Position numbers and translations under genes: made by a program. The notes under the pieces are model-generated. The model was given only the letters and a program-made list of their open reading frames with translations. It did not search any database and was not told the DNA's origin. A DNA stretch of 64,000 bases from Salegentibacter holothuriorum (lineage in GTDB: Bacteria; Bacteroidota; Bacteroidia; Flavobacteriales; Flavobacteriaceae), in assembly GCF_900168045.1 (NCBI RefSeq), contig NZ_FUYY01000003.1, positions 124,001-188,000 of the forward strand, read 5' to 3'. Below, one piece after another: positions 45,480 through 52,938 of this stretch. Numbering within the stretch: position 1 is the stretch's first letter; every line of letters begins with the position of its first letter.

Positions 45480-46735
45480 TGCGCTTCACCATTTTTACCC
45501 ACGTAATCCATAGGGAAGAGGAAGGTGAATTTTATGCTTACAGTCCCTATGTGCGCGAAATGAATTTGTGGCTTAAAAATGCAGAGGAAGTTGAAGTTGT
45601 GGCCCCGGCTCCCCAACCCCCAAAGAAGGAGTTTTTTTTTGATGAGTCTTATAAGCACTCTCGTATTAGCTTTATTAAAATTCCATCTTTTCATTTACTG
45701 AATTTCCAGGCGGTTTTAGATTCGATTATAAAGATTCCATTTATTTTTTTTAGAATTCTGGGTGCTATGCATAGAGCAGATCATTTGCATTTACGGTGTC
45801 CGGGGAATATTGGCTTGCTTGCAGCCATTGCCCAGATCTTTTTTCCGAAGAAATCTAAGTCGGTCAAATACGCAGGAAACTGGGATCCCAAAGCCAAACA
45901 GCCATGGACTTACAGGTTTCAGAAATGGATTTTAAGCAATAGGTTGTTGAGCAGGAACATTAAAGTCCTGGTCTATGGGAACTGGCCGAATCAGTCAGAC
46001 AATATAGTTTCTTTTTTTACGGCGAGTTTTTCGGAGAGAGAAAGAGAGCCTGTAATAAAAAGCTTTAAACAGCCTTATAAGTTTATTTTTACTGGTAATC
46101 TTGTAGAAGGGAAAGGAGTTTTTGATGCAGTAAACCTTATTGATGCCTTAAGAGCAGTTGGGGAAGAAGCAGTACTCGAAATTTATGGAGATGGGGTTTT
46201 GGAGTCTTCACTTGTTGATTATATAAAAAAGAAAGAGTTACAGACCTTTGTTAAGTTAATGGGACGAAAAAGCCTCGAAGAATTGAGGAAAGCTTATAAA
46301 AATGCGCACTTTGTAGTTTTGCTTTCAAAAAGCGAAGGTTGGCCCAAAGCCCTGGCGGAAGGCATGTGGTATGGTTGTGTTCCCGTAGCTACGCGAGTTA
46401 GTTGTGTGCCGTGGATGTTAAATTACGGGGAGCGTGGTATAATAGTTCCGGATATAGAAAAAAGAGAAGCGATAAAAGAGAAGAGAAGAGAGAATATAGA
46501 AAAAAGAGAAGAGAGAAGAGATGATAAAGAAAATTTCCTGAGAAACTGTCAGTTCGAGGGTTCTGACGGGAGTGGGGATATATCGAGAACAGGTTTTTCT
46601 GAAAGAGATTTGGCAGGAATAATTAGCCTAATAGAAAACCCTGAAAAACTAAATGAAATGTCTTTGGCTGCACAGGAATGGAGTCAACAATACACTTTGG
46701 AAAAATTTGAAAAGGCAATAAAGGAAATGATTTAG
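45479..46735 (+). CDS. Glycosyltransferase family 4 with an in-frame repeat insertion
   Basis: 418 aa. MRFTIFTHVIHREEEGEFYA, HLRCPGNIGLLAAIAQIFFP, FIFTGNLVEGKGVFDAVNLI, AVLEIYGDGVLESSLVDYIK and FVVLLSKSEGWPKALAEGMW (donor site) form a GT4. Between YGERGIIVPD and DLAGIISLIENPEKLNEMSL the expected short loop is replaced by about 45 residues. First comes a charged EKRR/EERR segment coded by ten G-ended heptamers (46451-46520). Then comes RNCQFEGSDGSGDISRTGF, coded by a palindromic element. The insert lies in the C-terminal Rossmann domain after the catalytic site, so activity may survive. Confidence 0.82.
   Translation: MRFTIFTHVIHREEEGEFYAYSPYVREMNLWLKNAEEVEVVAPAPQPPKKEFFFDESYKHSRISFIKIPSFHLLNFQAVLDSIIKIPFIFFRILGAMHRADHLHLRCPGNIGLLAAIAQIFFPKKSKSVKYAGNWDPKAKQPWTYRFQKWILSNRLLSRNIKVLVYGNWPNQSDNIVSFFTASFSEREREPVIKSFKQPYKFIFTGNLVEGKGVFDAVNLIDALRAVGEEAVLEIYGDGVLESSLVDYIKKKELQTFVKLMGRKSLEELRKAYKNAHFVVLLSKSEGWPKALAEGMWYGCVPVATRVSCVPWMLNYGERGIIVPDIEKREAIKEKRRENIEKREERRDDKENFLRNCQFEGSDGSGDISRTGFSERDLAGIISLIENPEKLNEMSLAAQEWSQQYTLEKFEKAIKEMI
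46451..46520. repeat. In-frame heptanucleotide array (10 units) inside a GT4 gene
   Basis: GATATAG, AAAAAAG, AGAAGCG, ATAAAAG, AGAAGAG, AAGAGAG, AATATAG, AAAAAAG, AGAAGAG, AGAAGAG: exactly 7-nt spacing with G at position seven of every unit. All bases are translated as part of the 45479-46735 product. Immediately after (about 46538-46602) CTGTCAGTTCGAG pairs loosely with TATCGAGAACAGG, which looks like a dispersed palindromic element. Confidence 0.75.
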
Positions 46736-46766
46736 GGTTTAAGGTTTCACGTTTAGAGTTCAACGT
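46732..46766. repeat. Heptanucleotide array (5 units) at the stop codon of the GT4 gene
   Basis: TTAGGGT, TTAAGGT, TTCACGT, TTAGAGT, TCAACGT. The first unit contains the TAG stop (46733-46735). All units end in GT at constant 7-nt spacing. Confidence 0.6.
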
Positions 46767-46814
46767 AAATGCTTACTTTGCTATACATTATTTTTGAATA
46801 TAAATATTTATAAG

Positions 46815-46889
46815 ATGGCAAAGGTTGACCATTTTGAAAATCTGGAGGTTTGGCAGCTGGGTTTATATATGATTATGATTTTCATTTAA
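46815..46889 (+). pseudogene. Truncated four-helix-bundle (S23/IVS-type) protein gene start
   Basis: ATG 46815 opens MAKVDHFENLEVWQLG, the typical first residues of the small four-helix-bundle proteins (23S rRNA intervening-sequence protein family) often found in Bacteroidota glycan loci. The frame then loses similarity and stops at TAA 46887 after 24 codons, whereas the family has about 115-130 residues. It is therefore a 5' remnant. Confidence 0.65.
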
Positions 46890-46896
46890 ATTATTT

Positions 46897-48660
46897 ATGA
46901 GGGAATTTTTAGCCTTTCAGGAATTGCTTATCCTTTCATTTTTTGCTCGCCCAAAAAACGAAACAAAAAAGGGTGCCCTATGTAGAGGTGTTTTTTTGGC
47001 AACAGGGCCAAAAAATCGCCCATCGGTACCTAAATTTTTTCCATGGTTTCAAAAATTTTTTACGGTGCCGATGTGCTACACTTACAAACGGGATAAAAAA
47101 ATCGCTTCGCTCGGTTCAGTCAAAATATCAAAGTATTTCAAAGAAAAAAAGCCAGACTACGGGGCATTAGCACCTGATAATTCACGAATTAGAATCTTCA
47201 AACCACAACACGCGTTCACTAGAGCTTCGGCCAGCCCGTCCACAACCCACAACGGAGAACCGAGAACCGAGAGCCGAGAACCGAAAATCCACAACCCAGA
47301 ACTCACAACCGAGAACTCACAACCGGCAACCGATAACCCCAAACAACAAACTCCAAACAATAAACCGGTTACTGCAAACCCACAACTCACAACCGAGAAC
47401 CGAGAACCGAGAACCGAAAACTCACAACTGAAAACCGACAACCCACAACTGACAACTGATAGCACCAAACAACAAACCCCAAACAACAAACCCAGAACTG
47501 ACAACCCACAACCGAAAACCCACAACCAACCACTGACAACTGAAAACTCAGAACTGACAACCGACAACAACAAACAGCTCCGCGTATTACAACTAATCGA
47601 TACCCTAAAGCCCGGCGGAGCGGAAAGGATGGCGGTAAATCTTGCGAATTCATTAGTAGCAGAGAAAGAAACTTCATATTTATGTTGTACCCGTGACGAA
47701 GGCTTATTAAAAAAGGAGCTGGGAGAAGGAGTAGGATATTTATTTTTAAACAAGAAAAATAGCTTGGATCTGCAGGCATTTTTGAAGTTAAAAGGCTTTT
47801 TAAAAAAAGAAGATATAGAACTAGTTCACGCTCATGGGACTTCCTGGTTTTGGGGAGTGCTTTTAAAATTATCCGGATTAAAAATAAAGCTGGTCTGGCA
47901 TGATCATTACGGAGAATCTGAATATTTGGAACAAAGAAATATTAGATTATTGAAACCTCTTTCCCGATATTTTGACGGAATAATTTCAGTAAACAATGAT
48001 CTTAAAGCCTGGGCTGTAAAAAGATTAAAGTGCCGGGCTGTGATACAACTGAACAATTTTATTATGGTTTCCTATAGTGGGAATTCCAGAGAAGTTTTAA
48101 AAGGAAGCTCCTCCGATTTTAAAATAGTCTGTGTCGCTAATCTACGTGCGCAGAAAGACCATTTGAACTTGCTGGAAGCATTTGAAAAACTTAACATAAA
48201 AGGCGTTAGTCTGCATCTTATTGGAGCAGATCCGGATACGGTTTATTCAAAAAAAGTTAGGGAAGAAATCAAGAAATCGGAAAAGGAAATTTATTATTAC
48301 GACAATTTTTTCCAGGTGTCGAGGCCACTTCGAGAGGCTCATCTTGGGGTGTTGAGTTCACGTTCTGAGGGGCTGCCACTAGCCCTCTTGGAATATGCTT
48401 TAGCCGGATTACCTGTGGTTTATACCGATGTTGGCCAGTGTAAAGAGGTTACGGCTGGCAATGCTCTAGGAGTACCGGCCGATAATTCTGATGCTCTTGC
48501 TGCAGCTATTAAAAAATATTATTTGAATAGTGAAGTTAGAAAACAGGATGCGAGATGCCTACAGAACAGAATCAAAAAGTTATATTCAAAAGAAGAAACT
48601 CTTCCATTATTACTAAAATTTTATAATAACTTGATAATAGATAATGGCCGGCATAAGTAG
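46897..48660 (+). CDS. Glycosyltransferase family 4 whose N-terminus is built from repeat DNA
   Basis: 587 aa as an open frame; the GT4 enzyme itself is only the last ~360. It begins at LRVLQLIDTLKPGGAERMAV (residue 228) and continues LVHAHGTSWFWGVLLKLSG, LVWHDHYGESEYLEQRNI, IVCVANLRAQKDHLNLLEAF and VLSSRSEGLPLALLEYALAG (donor site). Residues 1-114 come from a dispersed repeat element (about 46930-47160). Residues 115-227 come from 48 heptanucleotides and form a heptad peptide such as PQLTTEN, REPRTEN, SQLKTDN. No ATG, GTG or TTG lies between the tract and the first glycosyltransferase strand, so translation must enter from upstream (ATG 46897, or an internal ATG near 47067). Whether the long N-terminus exists in the protein is untested. 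Confidence 0.75.
   Translation: MREFLAFQELLILSFFARPKNETKKGALCRGVFLATGPKNRPSVPKFFPWFQKFFTVPMCYTYKRDKKIASLGSVKISKYFKEKKPDYGALAPDNSRIRIFKPQHAFTRASASPSTTHNGEPRTESREPKIHNPELTTENSQPATDNPKQQTPNNKPVTANPQLTTENREPRTENSQLKTDNPQLTTDSTKQQTPNNKPRTDNPQPKTHNQPLTTENSELTTDNNKQLRVLQLIDTLKPGGAERMAVNLANSLVAEKETSYLCCTRDEGLLKKELGEGVGYLFLNKKNSLDLQAFLKLKGFLKKEDIELVHAHGTSWFWGVLLKLSGLKIKLVWHDHYGESEYLEQRNIRLLKPLSRYFDGIISVNNDLKAWAVKRLKCRAVIQLNNFIMVSYSGNSREVLKGSSSDFKIVCVANLRAQKDHLNLLEAFEKLNIKGVSLHLIGADPDTVYSKKVREEIKKSEKEIYYYDNFFQVSRPLREAHLGVLSSRSEGLPLALLEYALAGLPVVYTDVGQCKEVTAGNALGVPADNSDALAAAIKKYYLNSEVRKQDARCLQNRIKKLYSKEETLPLLLKFYNNLIIDNGRHK
46930..47160. repeat. Dispersed palindromic element read as protein-coding
   Basis: Starts TTTTTTGCTCGCCCAAAAAA and contains an inverted pair CATCGGTACC (near 47020) and GGTGCCGATG (near 47063), plus ATCGCTTCGCTCGGTTCAGT. 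Its low complexity and A/T homopolymers are typical of non-coding repeats. It supplies residues about 12-88 of the frame starting at 46897. I remember similar sequences between genes of other flavobacteria, but cannot verify this here. Confidence 0.55.
47241..47576. repeat. In-frame degenerate heptanucleotide tract, 48 uninterrupted units
   Basis: 336 bases divide into exactly 48 heptamers with no slip in register. Most fit (C/G)A(C/G/A)AAC(C/T): CACAACC, GAGAACC, GACAACT, GAAAACT, CAGAACT, with some CCAAACA and ACAAACC. Three units (21 nt) code one seven-residue peptide repeat, with TEN, TDN or TPN at a fixed place. I count ten stop trinucleotides in the tract (seven TGA, two TAA, one TAG), none in the translated frame. 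The complementary strand is also open. Confidence 0.9.
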
Positions 48661-50005
48661 ATACCAATTTAATTATATAGAGTTACTTCTCATTCATATA
48701 GGGATGGCGTTGGCCGTATATTTTTTTCGGCCTTCATCCCCTTTTATCCTGCTAGGGGTTATTACTTATTTTCTGTTTTTAACCATTGTAAACGATAACA
48801 AGAACAATGAAGCTCTTATGGGGGCTGCTTATATCGCAGGAGGGGAAGTGTTTTTCAGGCAAACTGATGCCATGTTTTTTTATGAAACCGGGAAATATAT
48901 GGTAATTGTTTTCCTGCTGATAGGCATGTTTTTTAAAGGGACCTCATCTCGCACTGCACCTTATTGGACCTACCTTTTAATACTTATCCCCGGAATAGTG
49001 ATGGCATCTATCACTATGAGTTATGAAGCTGAAATTAGAAAATTAGTTGCATTTAACCTAAGTGGTCCTGTTGCTTTAGGGGTTACGGCGATTTATTGTT
49101 ATTACAAAAAGATTAGGGAAAAGGATTTTCAAGCAGTGATTTCTTTATTATTGATGCCTCTAATTGCACATATGTTTTATTTATATCTCTATACGCCTAA
49201 TATGATCGATGTTGGGATCAATCTTCAAGCAAATTATGTCGCTACAGGTGGCTACGGCCCCAATCAGATTTCTACGGTTTTTGGCTTTGGCGCTGTTTTA
49301 TTGGCTATGCGATTATTTATTGTTAAACATAAACTTATAAATCTTATAGATCTTGTTTTATTGGGAATGATGGGGTATCGAGCCTTGATCACTTTTTCCC
49401 GCGGAGGCGTGTTTACAGCTATTATTTGTGTCACCGCATTTCTTGTTTTCCTGTATTACAAAAAAGGTGCTCGGGAAAAAAATCGTTTAAACTTTAAAAT
49501 CTTACTCCTTGGAAGTGCAGGCTTGATAATATGGCTATTTTCTTTAGCCCAAACTGGAGGCTTATTAGGTAATCGCTATACTAACCGGAATGCAGCAGGT
49601 CAATTGAAAAAAGATATAACCACCGGCAGGGCTGAACTGGTAGAAACCGAATTACAGGCCTTTATTAATCATCCGGTTACTGGTATAGGTGTTGGAAAGG
49701 GATATGAGTACAGACTAGAGAACCAGGGTATATCAATTGCCACTCATAATGAGATTAGCAGAATGTTATCAGAACATGGCCTTTTGGGGCTGGTTGCGAT
49801 TCTAATTCTTATCTTAGTTCCTATAATTTTCTGGACAAAGTTTAAGAACAATTATTATTTTTTGGCGTTCTTAGCATTTTGGTTTTTAACCATTAATCAT
49901 TCGGCGATGCGAATTGCCTTACCGGGCTTTGTTTATGGATTGGCCTTATTATATATAGTAGATGACAAAAAGCATCCTGTACATAGGGAACGACTTACAG
50001 ATTAA
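48644..50005 (+). CDS. O-antigen ligase/polymerase family membrane protein (WaaL/Wzy type)
   Basis: 453 aa with about 11 hydrophobic segments. GYGPNQISTVFGFGAVLLAM, LITFSRGGVFTAIICVTAF, INHPVTGIGVGKGYEYR and ATHNEISRMLSEHGLLGLVA make the large periplasmic loop and flanks of the Wzy_C/O-antigen ligase family, including the conserved His of the THNEI motif. With an ABC exporter in the same locus the ligase role (glycan to lipid A core) fits better than polymerase, but sequence does not separate the two. It overlaps the upstream GT4 by 17 bases and the downstream GT4 by 44 bases. Confidence 0.85.
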   Translation: MAGISRYQFNYIELLLIHIGMALAVYFFRPSSPFILLGVITYFLFLTIVNDNKNNEALMGAAYIAGGEVFFRQTDAMFFYETGKYMVIVFLLIGMFFKGTSSRTAPYWTYLLILIPGIVMASITMSYEAEIRKLVAFNLSGPVALGVTAIYCYYKKIREKDFQAVISLLLMPLIAHMFYLYLYTPNMIDVGINLQANYVATGGYGPNQISTVFGFGAVLLAMRLFIVKHKLINLIDLVLLGMMGYRALITFSRGGVFTAIICVTAFLVFLYYKKGAREKNRLNFKILLLGSAGLIIWLFSLAQTGGLLGNRYTNRNAAGQLKKDITTGRAELVETELQAFINHPVTGIGVGKGYEYRLENQGISIATHNEISRMLSEHGLLGLVAILILILVPIIFWTKFKNNYYFLAFLAFWFLTINHSAMRIALPGFVYGLALLYIVDDKKHPVHRERLTD

Positions 50006-50978
50006 CAGCTTTACGGCAACCTATATCTCTTTCTTTAGTAAAATGTTGCGAAAGGAAGGTTATAAGGTGAAAACAGCTTCTACCCGAAGTAACAAAGGCC
50101 TGCGGTTAATTGAAATGCTTGGACTTATTGTGCGCTATCATAAAACTACAGATGTAGTGCTTATCGATACTTATGGGGCGATGAATTTTTACTACGCCTA
50201 CCTGGTGGCTAAAACCTGCCAGGCTTATAATTTAGAATATATACCAATTCTACATGGCGGGAACCTTCCGGAACGTCTAATTGCTTCCAGAAAATATAGT
50301 GAAAGTCTCTTTGGAAAGGCGAAAATCAATATAGCACCTTCTAAGTTTTTATATGATATTTTTAAAGCTGAAGGCTTTTATAATACCCAGATTATTCCCA
50401 ATGCGATTCAAATGGATAATTATCCGTTTAAAAAGCGGGAAAATTTTGCGCCTAAATTATTATGGGTAAGACGATTTCAAAAACGCTATAATCCGGTGAT
50501 GGCTTTAGAAGTTCTGCTGTTGCTGAAGAAAGATTACCCGAATGCTGAATTATGTATGGTAGGCCCCGATAAGGACGGGACTATGAGAACCTGTAAAAGG
50601 TTTGCAAAAAAGCATCAGCTTAATTTAAAATTTACAGGTAAATTAAAGAAAAAAGATTGGGCTAAACTTTCTAAAAACTACGATTTCTTTATCAATACCA
50701 CTAATATAGACAATACTCCAATTAGCGTAATTGAAGCAATGAGCCTTGGATTAGCGGTGGTTTCTACCAATGTAGGTGGGATGCCAATGCTTATTGAGGA
50801 TAAAATAGACGGGATATTAGTGCCGGTTAATGATGCTAAAGCAATGGCTTCAGAAATTAACAAACTGATTAGGAAGCCGGAAGAAGCGCAAGTGATTACT
50901 AAAAATGCCCGCGATAAAGTAGAAGATTTCGCATGGGAAAAGGTTAAAGCCGATTGGAATGGAGTTTTAAACTCATGA
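49962..50978 (+). CDS. Glycosyltransferase family 4, tandem paralogue 1
   Basis: 338 aa. KSILYIGNDLQINSFTATYI, VVLIDTYGAMNFYYAYLVAK, YIPILHGGNLPERLIASRKY, INIAPSKFLYDIFKAEGFYN, PKLLWVRRFQKRYNPVMALE and TTNIDNTPISVIEAMSLGLA (donor site). Nearly every block has a counterpart in the next gene, so the two arose by tandem duplication. The start overlaps the ligase gene by 44 bases and the stop overlaps the next ATG (ATGA at 50975-50978). Confidence 0.88.
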   Translation: MTKSILYIGNDLQINSFTATYISFFSKMLRKEGYKVKTASTRSNKGLRLIEMLGLIVRYHKTTDVVLIDTYGAMNFYYAYLVAKTCQAYNLEYIPILHGGNLPERLIASRKYSESLFGKAKINIAPSKFLYDIFKAEGFYNTQIIPNAIQMDNYPFKKRENFAPKLLWVRRFQKRYNPVMALEVLLLLKKDYPNAELCMVGPDKDGTMRTCKRFAKKHQLNLKFTGKLKKKDWAKLSKNYDFFINTTNIDNTPISVIEAMSLGLAVVSTNVGGMPMLIEDKIDGILVPVNDAKAMASEINKLIRKPEEAQVITKNARDKVEDFAWEKVKADWNGVLNS

Positions 50979-51988
50979 AAAACCTGCTTTATATAGGTAA
51001 TGAACTGGAACTTCGAGGAGGTTCTCCCACCTCTATAGATCAATTAACTCCACTATTTAGGAAAGAAGGTTTCGAGGTGAAAACTTCATCTGCTAAAAAA
51101 AATCAGTTCCTGAGGTTATTTGAAATGATGACTGCTATAATTAGGAATAAATCATGGGTAGATGTTGTGCTCATCGATACCTATAGTACCCGGAATTTCT
51201 GGTATGCTGTACTCACGGCAGAACTTTGCAGTAAATTGAATCTGGATTATATTCTCCTGCTTCATGGGGGAGATCTCCCTGAGAGATTAAAAAATAATCC
51301 CAAATTATCAGCGTCTTTATTTAAAAAAGCAAAACTGAATATAGCTCCTTCGCTTTATCTTTTTAGGGAATTCCAGCAAGCAGGATTTAGGAATCTTAAA
51401 TATATCCCGAATTCCATTTTTCTCGAAGATTATCCTTTTAAAAAAAGAAAGATTTTAAAACCTAAATTACTTTGGGTAAGGGCATTTGCTGAAATTTACA
51501 ATCCAATCTTAGCGATAAAGGTTCTAGAAGAATTATTAAAAAAATATCCCGAAGCAGAACTTTGTATGGTTGGTCCTGAAAAAGATGAATCTTACAAGAA
51601 ATGTGGTAATTACGCTGAAAAAAATAAGTTGCGGGTTAAATTTGCCGGAAAACTAACCAAATCTGAATGGTCCAAACTTTCAAAGGAATATGATATTTTT
51701 CTTAATACAACGAATGTTGATAATACTCCGGTAAGTTTAATTGAAGCAATGGCTTTGGGCTTCCCAATTATTTCCACAAATGTTGGGGGAATTCCTTATC
51801 TGCTACAGGATCAAGAAACCGGTCTGCTAGTTCCGCCTAAAAACAAATCTGCAATGGTCGATGCAATTAGCAACTTATTAGAAAATCCGCATTTAGCTGA
51901 AAGTTTAAGCCAAAATGCTCGCAACCAGGCAGAAAAATTTGATTGGGAAATAGTGAAAGAAGAGTGGAAGGAAGTTTTACTGGCTTAA
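50975..51988 (+). CDS. Glycosyltransferase family 4, tandem paralogue 2
   Basis: 337 aa from ATG 50975; a TTG at 50954 would add seven residues but would lie inside the previous gene. KNLLYIGNELELRGGSPTSI, VVLIDTYSTRNFWYAVLTAE, LLHGGDLPERLKNNPKLSAS, PKLLWVRAFAEIYNPILAIK and TTNVDNTPVSLIEAMALGFP parallel the preceding gene block by block. Paralogues side by side may add successive similar sugars. It is the last gene before a 950-bp repeat region. Confidence 0.88.
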   Translation: MKNLLYIGNELELRGGSPTSIDQLTPLFRKEGFEVKTSSAKKNQFLRLFEMMTAIIRNKSWVDVVLIDTYSTRNFWYAVLTAELCSKLNLDYILLLHGGDLPERLKNNPKLSASLFKKAKLNIAPSLYLFREFQQAGFRNLKYIPNSIFLEDYPFKKRKILKPKLLWVRAFAEIYNPILAIKVLEELLKKYPEAELCMVGPEKDESYKKCGNYAEKNKLRVKFAGKLTKSEWSKLSKEYDIFLNTTNVDNTPVSLIEAMALGFPIISTNVGGIPYLLQDQETGLLVPPKNKSAMVDAISNLLENPHLAESLSQNARNQAEKFDWEIVKEEWKEVLLA

Positions 51989-52009
51989 TTTGTGATTTTC
52001 ATTTTTACT

Positions 52010-52104
52010 CGTCATTACGAGCGACATTGGAGCGCGGTAATCTTTTTAATGCGAAGTTCCTCAGTTGAAAAGATTGCTTCAGACGTACCGTCTTCGCAAT
52101 GACG
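52010..52104. repeat. CGTCATTACGAGCG-family palindromic repeat
   Basis: CGTCATTACGAGCGACATTG, AGCGCGGTAATC, AAAAGATTGCTTCAGACGTA and CTTCGCAATGACG. The ends are inverted complements (CGTCATT-CGAG versus CGCAATGACG). The family also occurs at 3040-3132, 36775-36812 and 54412-54544. Confidence 0.7.
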
Positions 52105-52828
52105 TTTGCATTATCTTTTAAGAGTCATTTCTAAAAGCTCCTCCACTTTTTTCGAGGGGAGGTGGCTTTTGCGCGGTAGCGTGAAAGTCGGAGGGGTTTA
52201 TTGTTTAAGGAATAGGTGCAGAGATATAGATGAATTCGTGGCCTGAGTTTTTTTAAGATCTGCTTATATTAAGTTATCTCGAATTTACTTTGGAGTTTTA
52301 ACATTTGACAACTTAGATTCTGAAATAAATTCAGAATGAGGTTTGCATTATCTTTAAAGAGTCATTTCTAAAAGCTCCTCCTCTTATTAAGGGGAGGTGG
52401 CTTTTGCGCGATAGCGTGAAAGTCGGAGGAGTTCGTTGTTTTGGTAAAAGGTCTTGAAATATTTGTGTATTGGTGCCCTGAGTTTTTTAAGATCTGCTTC
52501 TATAAAGTTATCTCGAACTTACTTTTGAGTTCTAATATTTAACAACTTAGATTCTGAAATAAATTCAGAATGACGTTTGTATTATTTTTAAAGAGTGATT
52601 TCTAAAAGCTCCTCCACTTTTTTCAAGAGGAGGTGGCTTTAGCGCGGTAGCGTGAAAGTCGGAGGGGTTCGTTGTTTCGGTAAAAGGTCTTTAAATATTT
52701 GTGTACCGTGACCTGAATTTTTTAAAATCTGCTTCTATTAAGTTATCTCGAACTTACTTTTGAGTTCTAATATTTAACAACTTAGATTCTGAAATAAATT
52801 CAGAATGACGATTGCATTATCTTTTTTA
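52101..52828. repeat. Tandem array of three ~235-bp units plus a partial fourth
   Basis: Unit starts (GACGTTTGCATTATCTTT-like) lie at 52101, 52338, 52572 and 52808, giving periods of 237, 234 and 236. Each full unit has a hairpin AAAAGCTCCTCC ... GGAGGTGGCTTTT. After it come GCGxGxTAGCGTGAAAGTCG and TAAGATCTGCTT-TAT. A palindrome ACTTAGATTCTGAAATAAAT-TCAGAATGA of the TGAAACAAGTTCAG family closes each unit. No ORF is present. It fills most of the 950-bp gap 51989-52938; 52829-52938 should hold the promoter of the next gene, but no clear pair of boxes is seen. Confidence 0.85.
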
Positions 52829-52938
52829 AATCATATCTAAGGTTCTTTGCTTTTAATCCTGCCCCTTGTTTCATTTTCCCTAATTGAAAGAGATAGAAAT
52901 CAAAAAAACTCTATCTTTATCCCGTAAGCAGGTAATTC

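Noticed and set aside
46897-47240. A separate small gene encoding MREFLAFQELLIL and onward
   Set aside because: The sequence is largely a dispersed repeat with homopolymers and has no stop before the heptamer tract, so it is treated as part of the glycosyltransferase frame.
47241-47576. CRISPR array
   Set aside because: Period is 7 nt with no spacers and no cas genes nearby; the 235-bp array at 52101 also has no repeat-spacer structure.
47157-47779. Two long antisense frames (198 and 130 codons) rich in Cys, Val, Ser
   Set aside because: They are the complement of the heptamer tract and of the GT4 start, open only because the repeat lacks stops on both strands.
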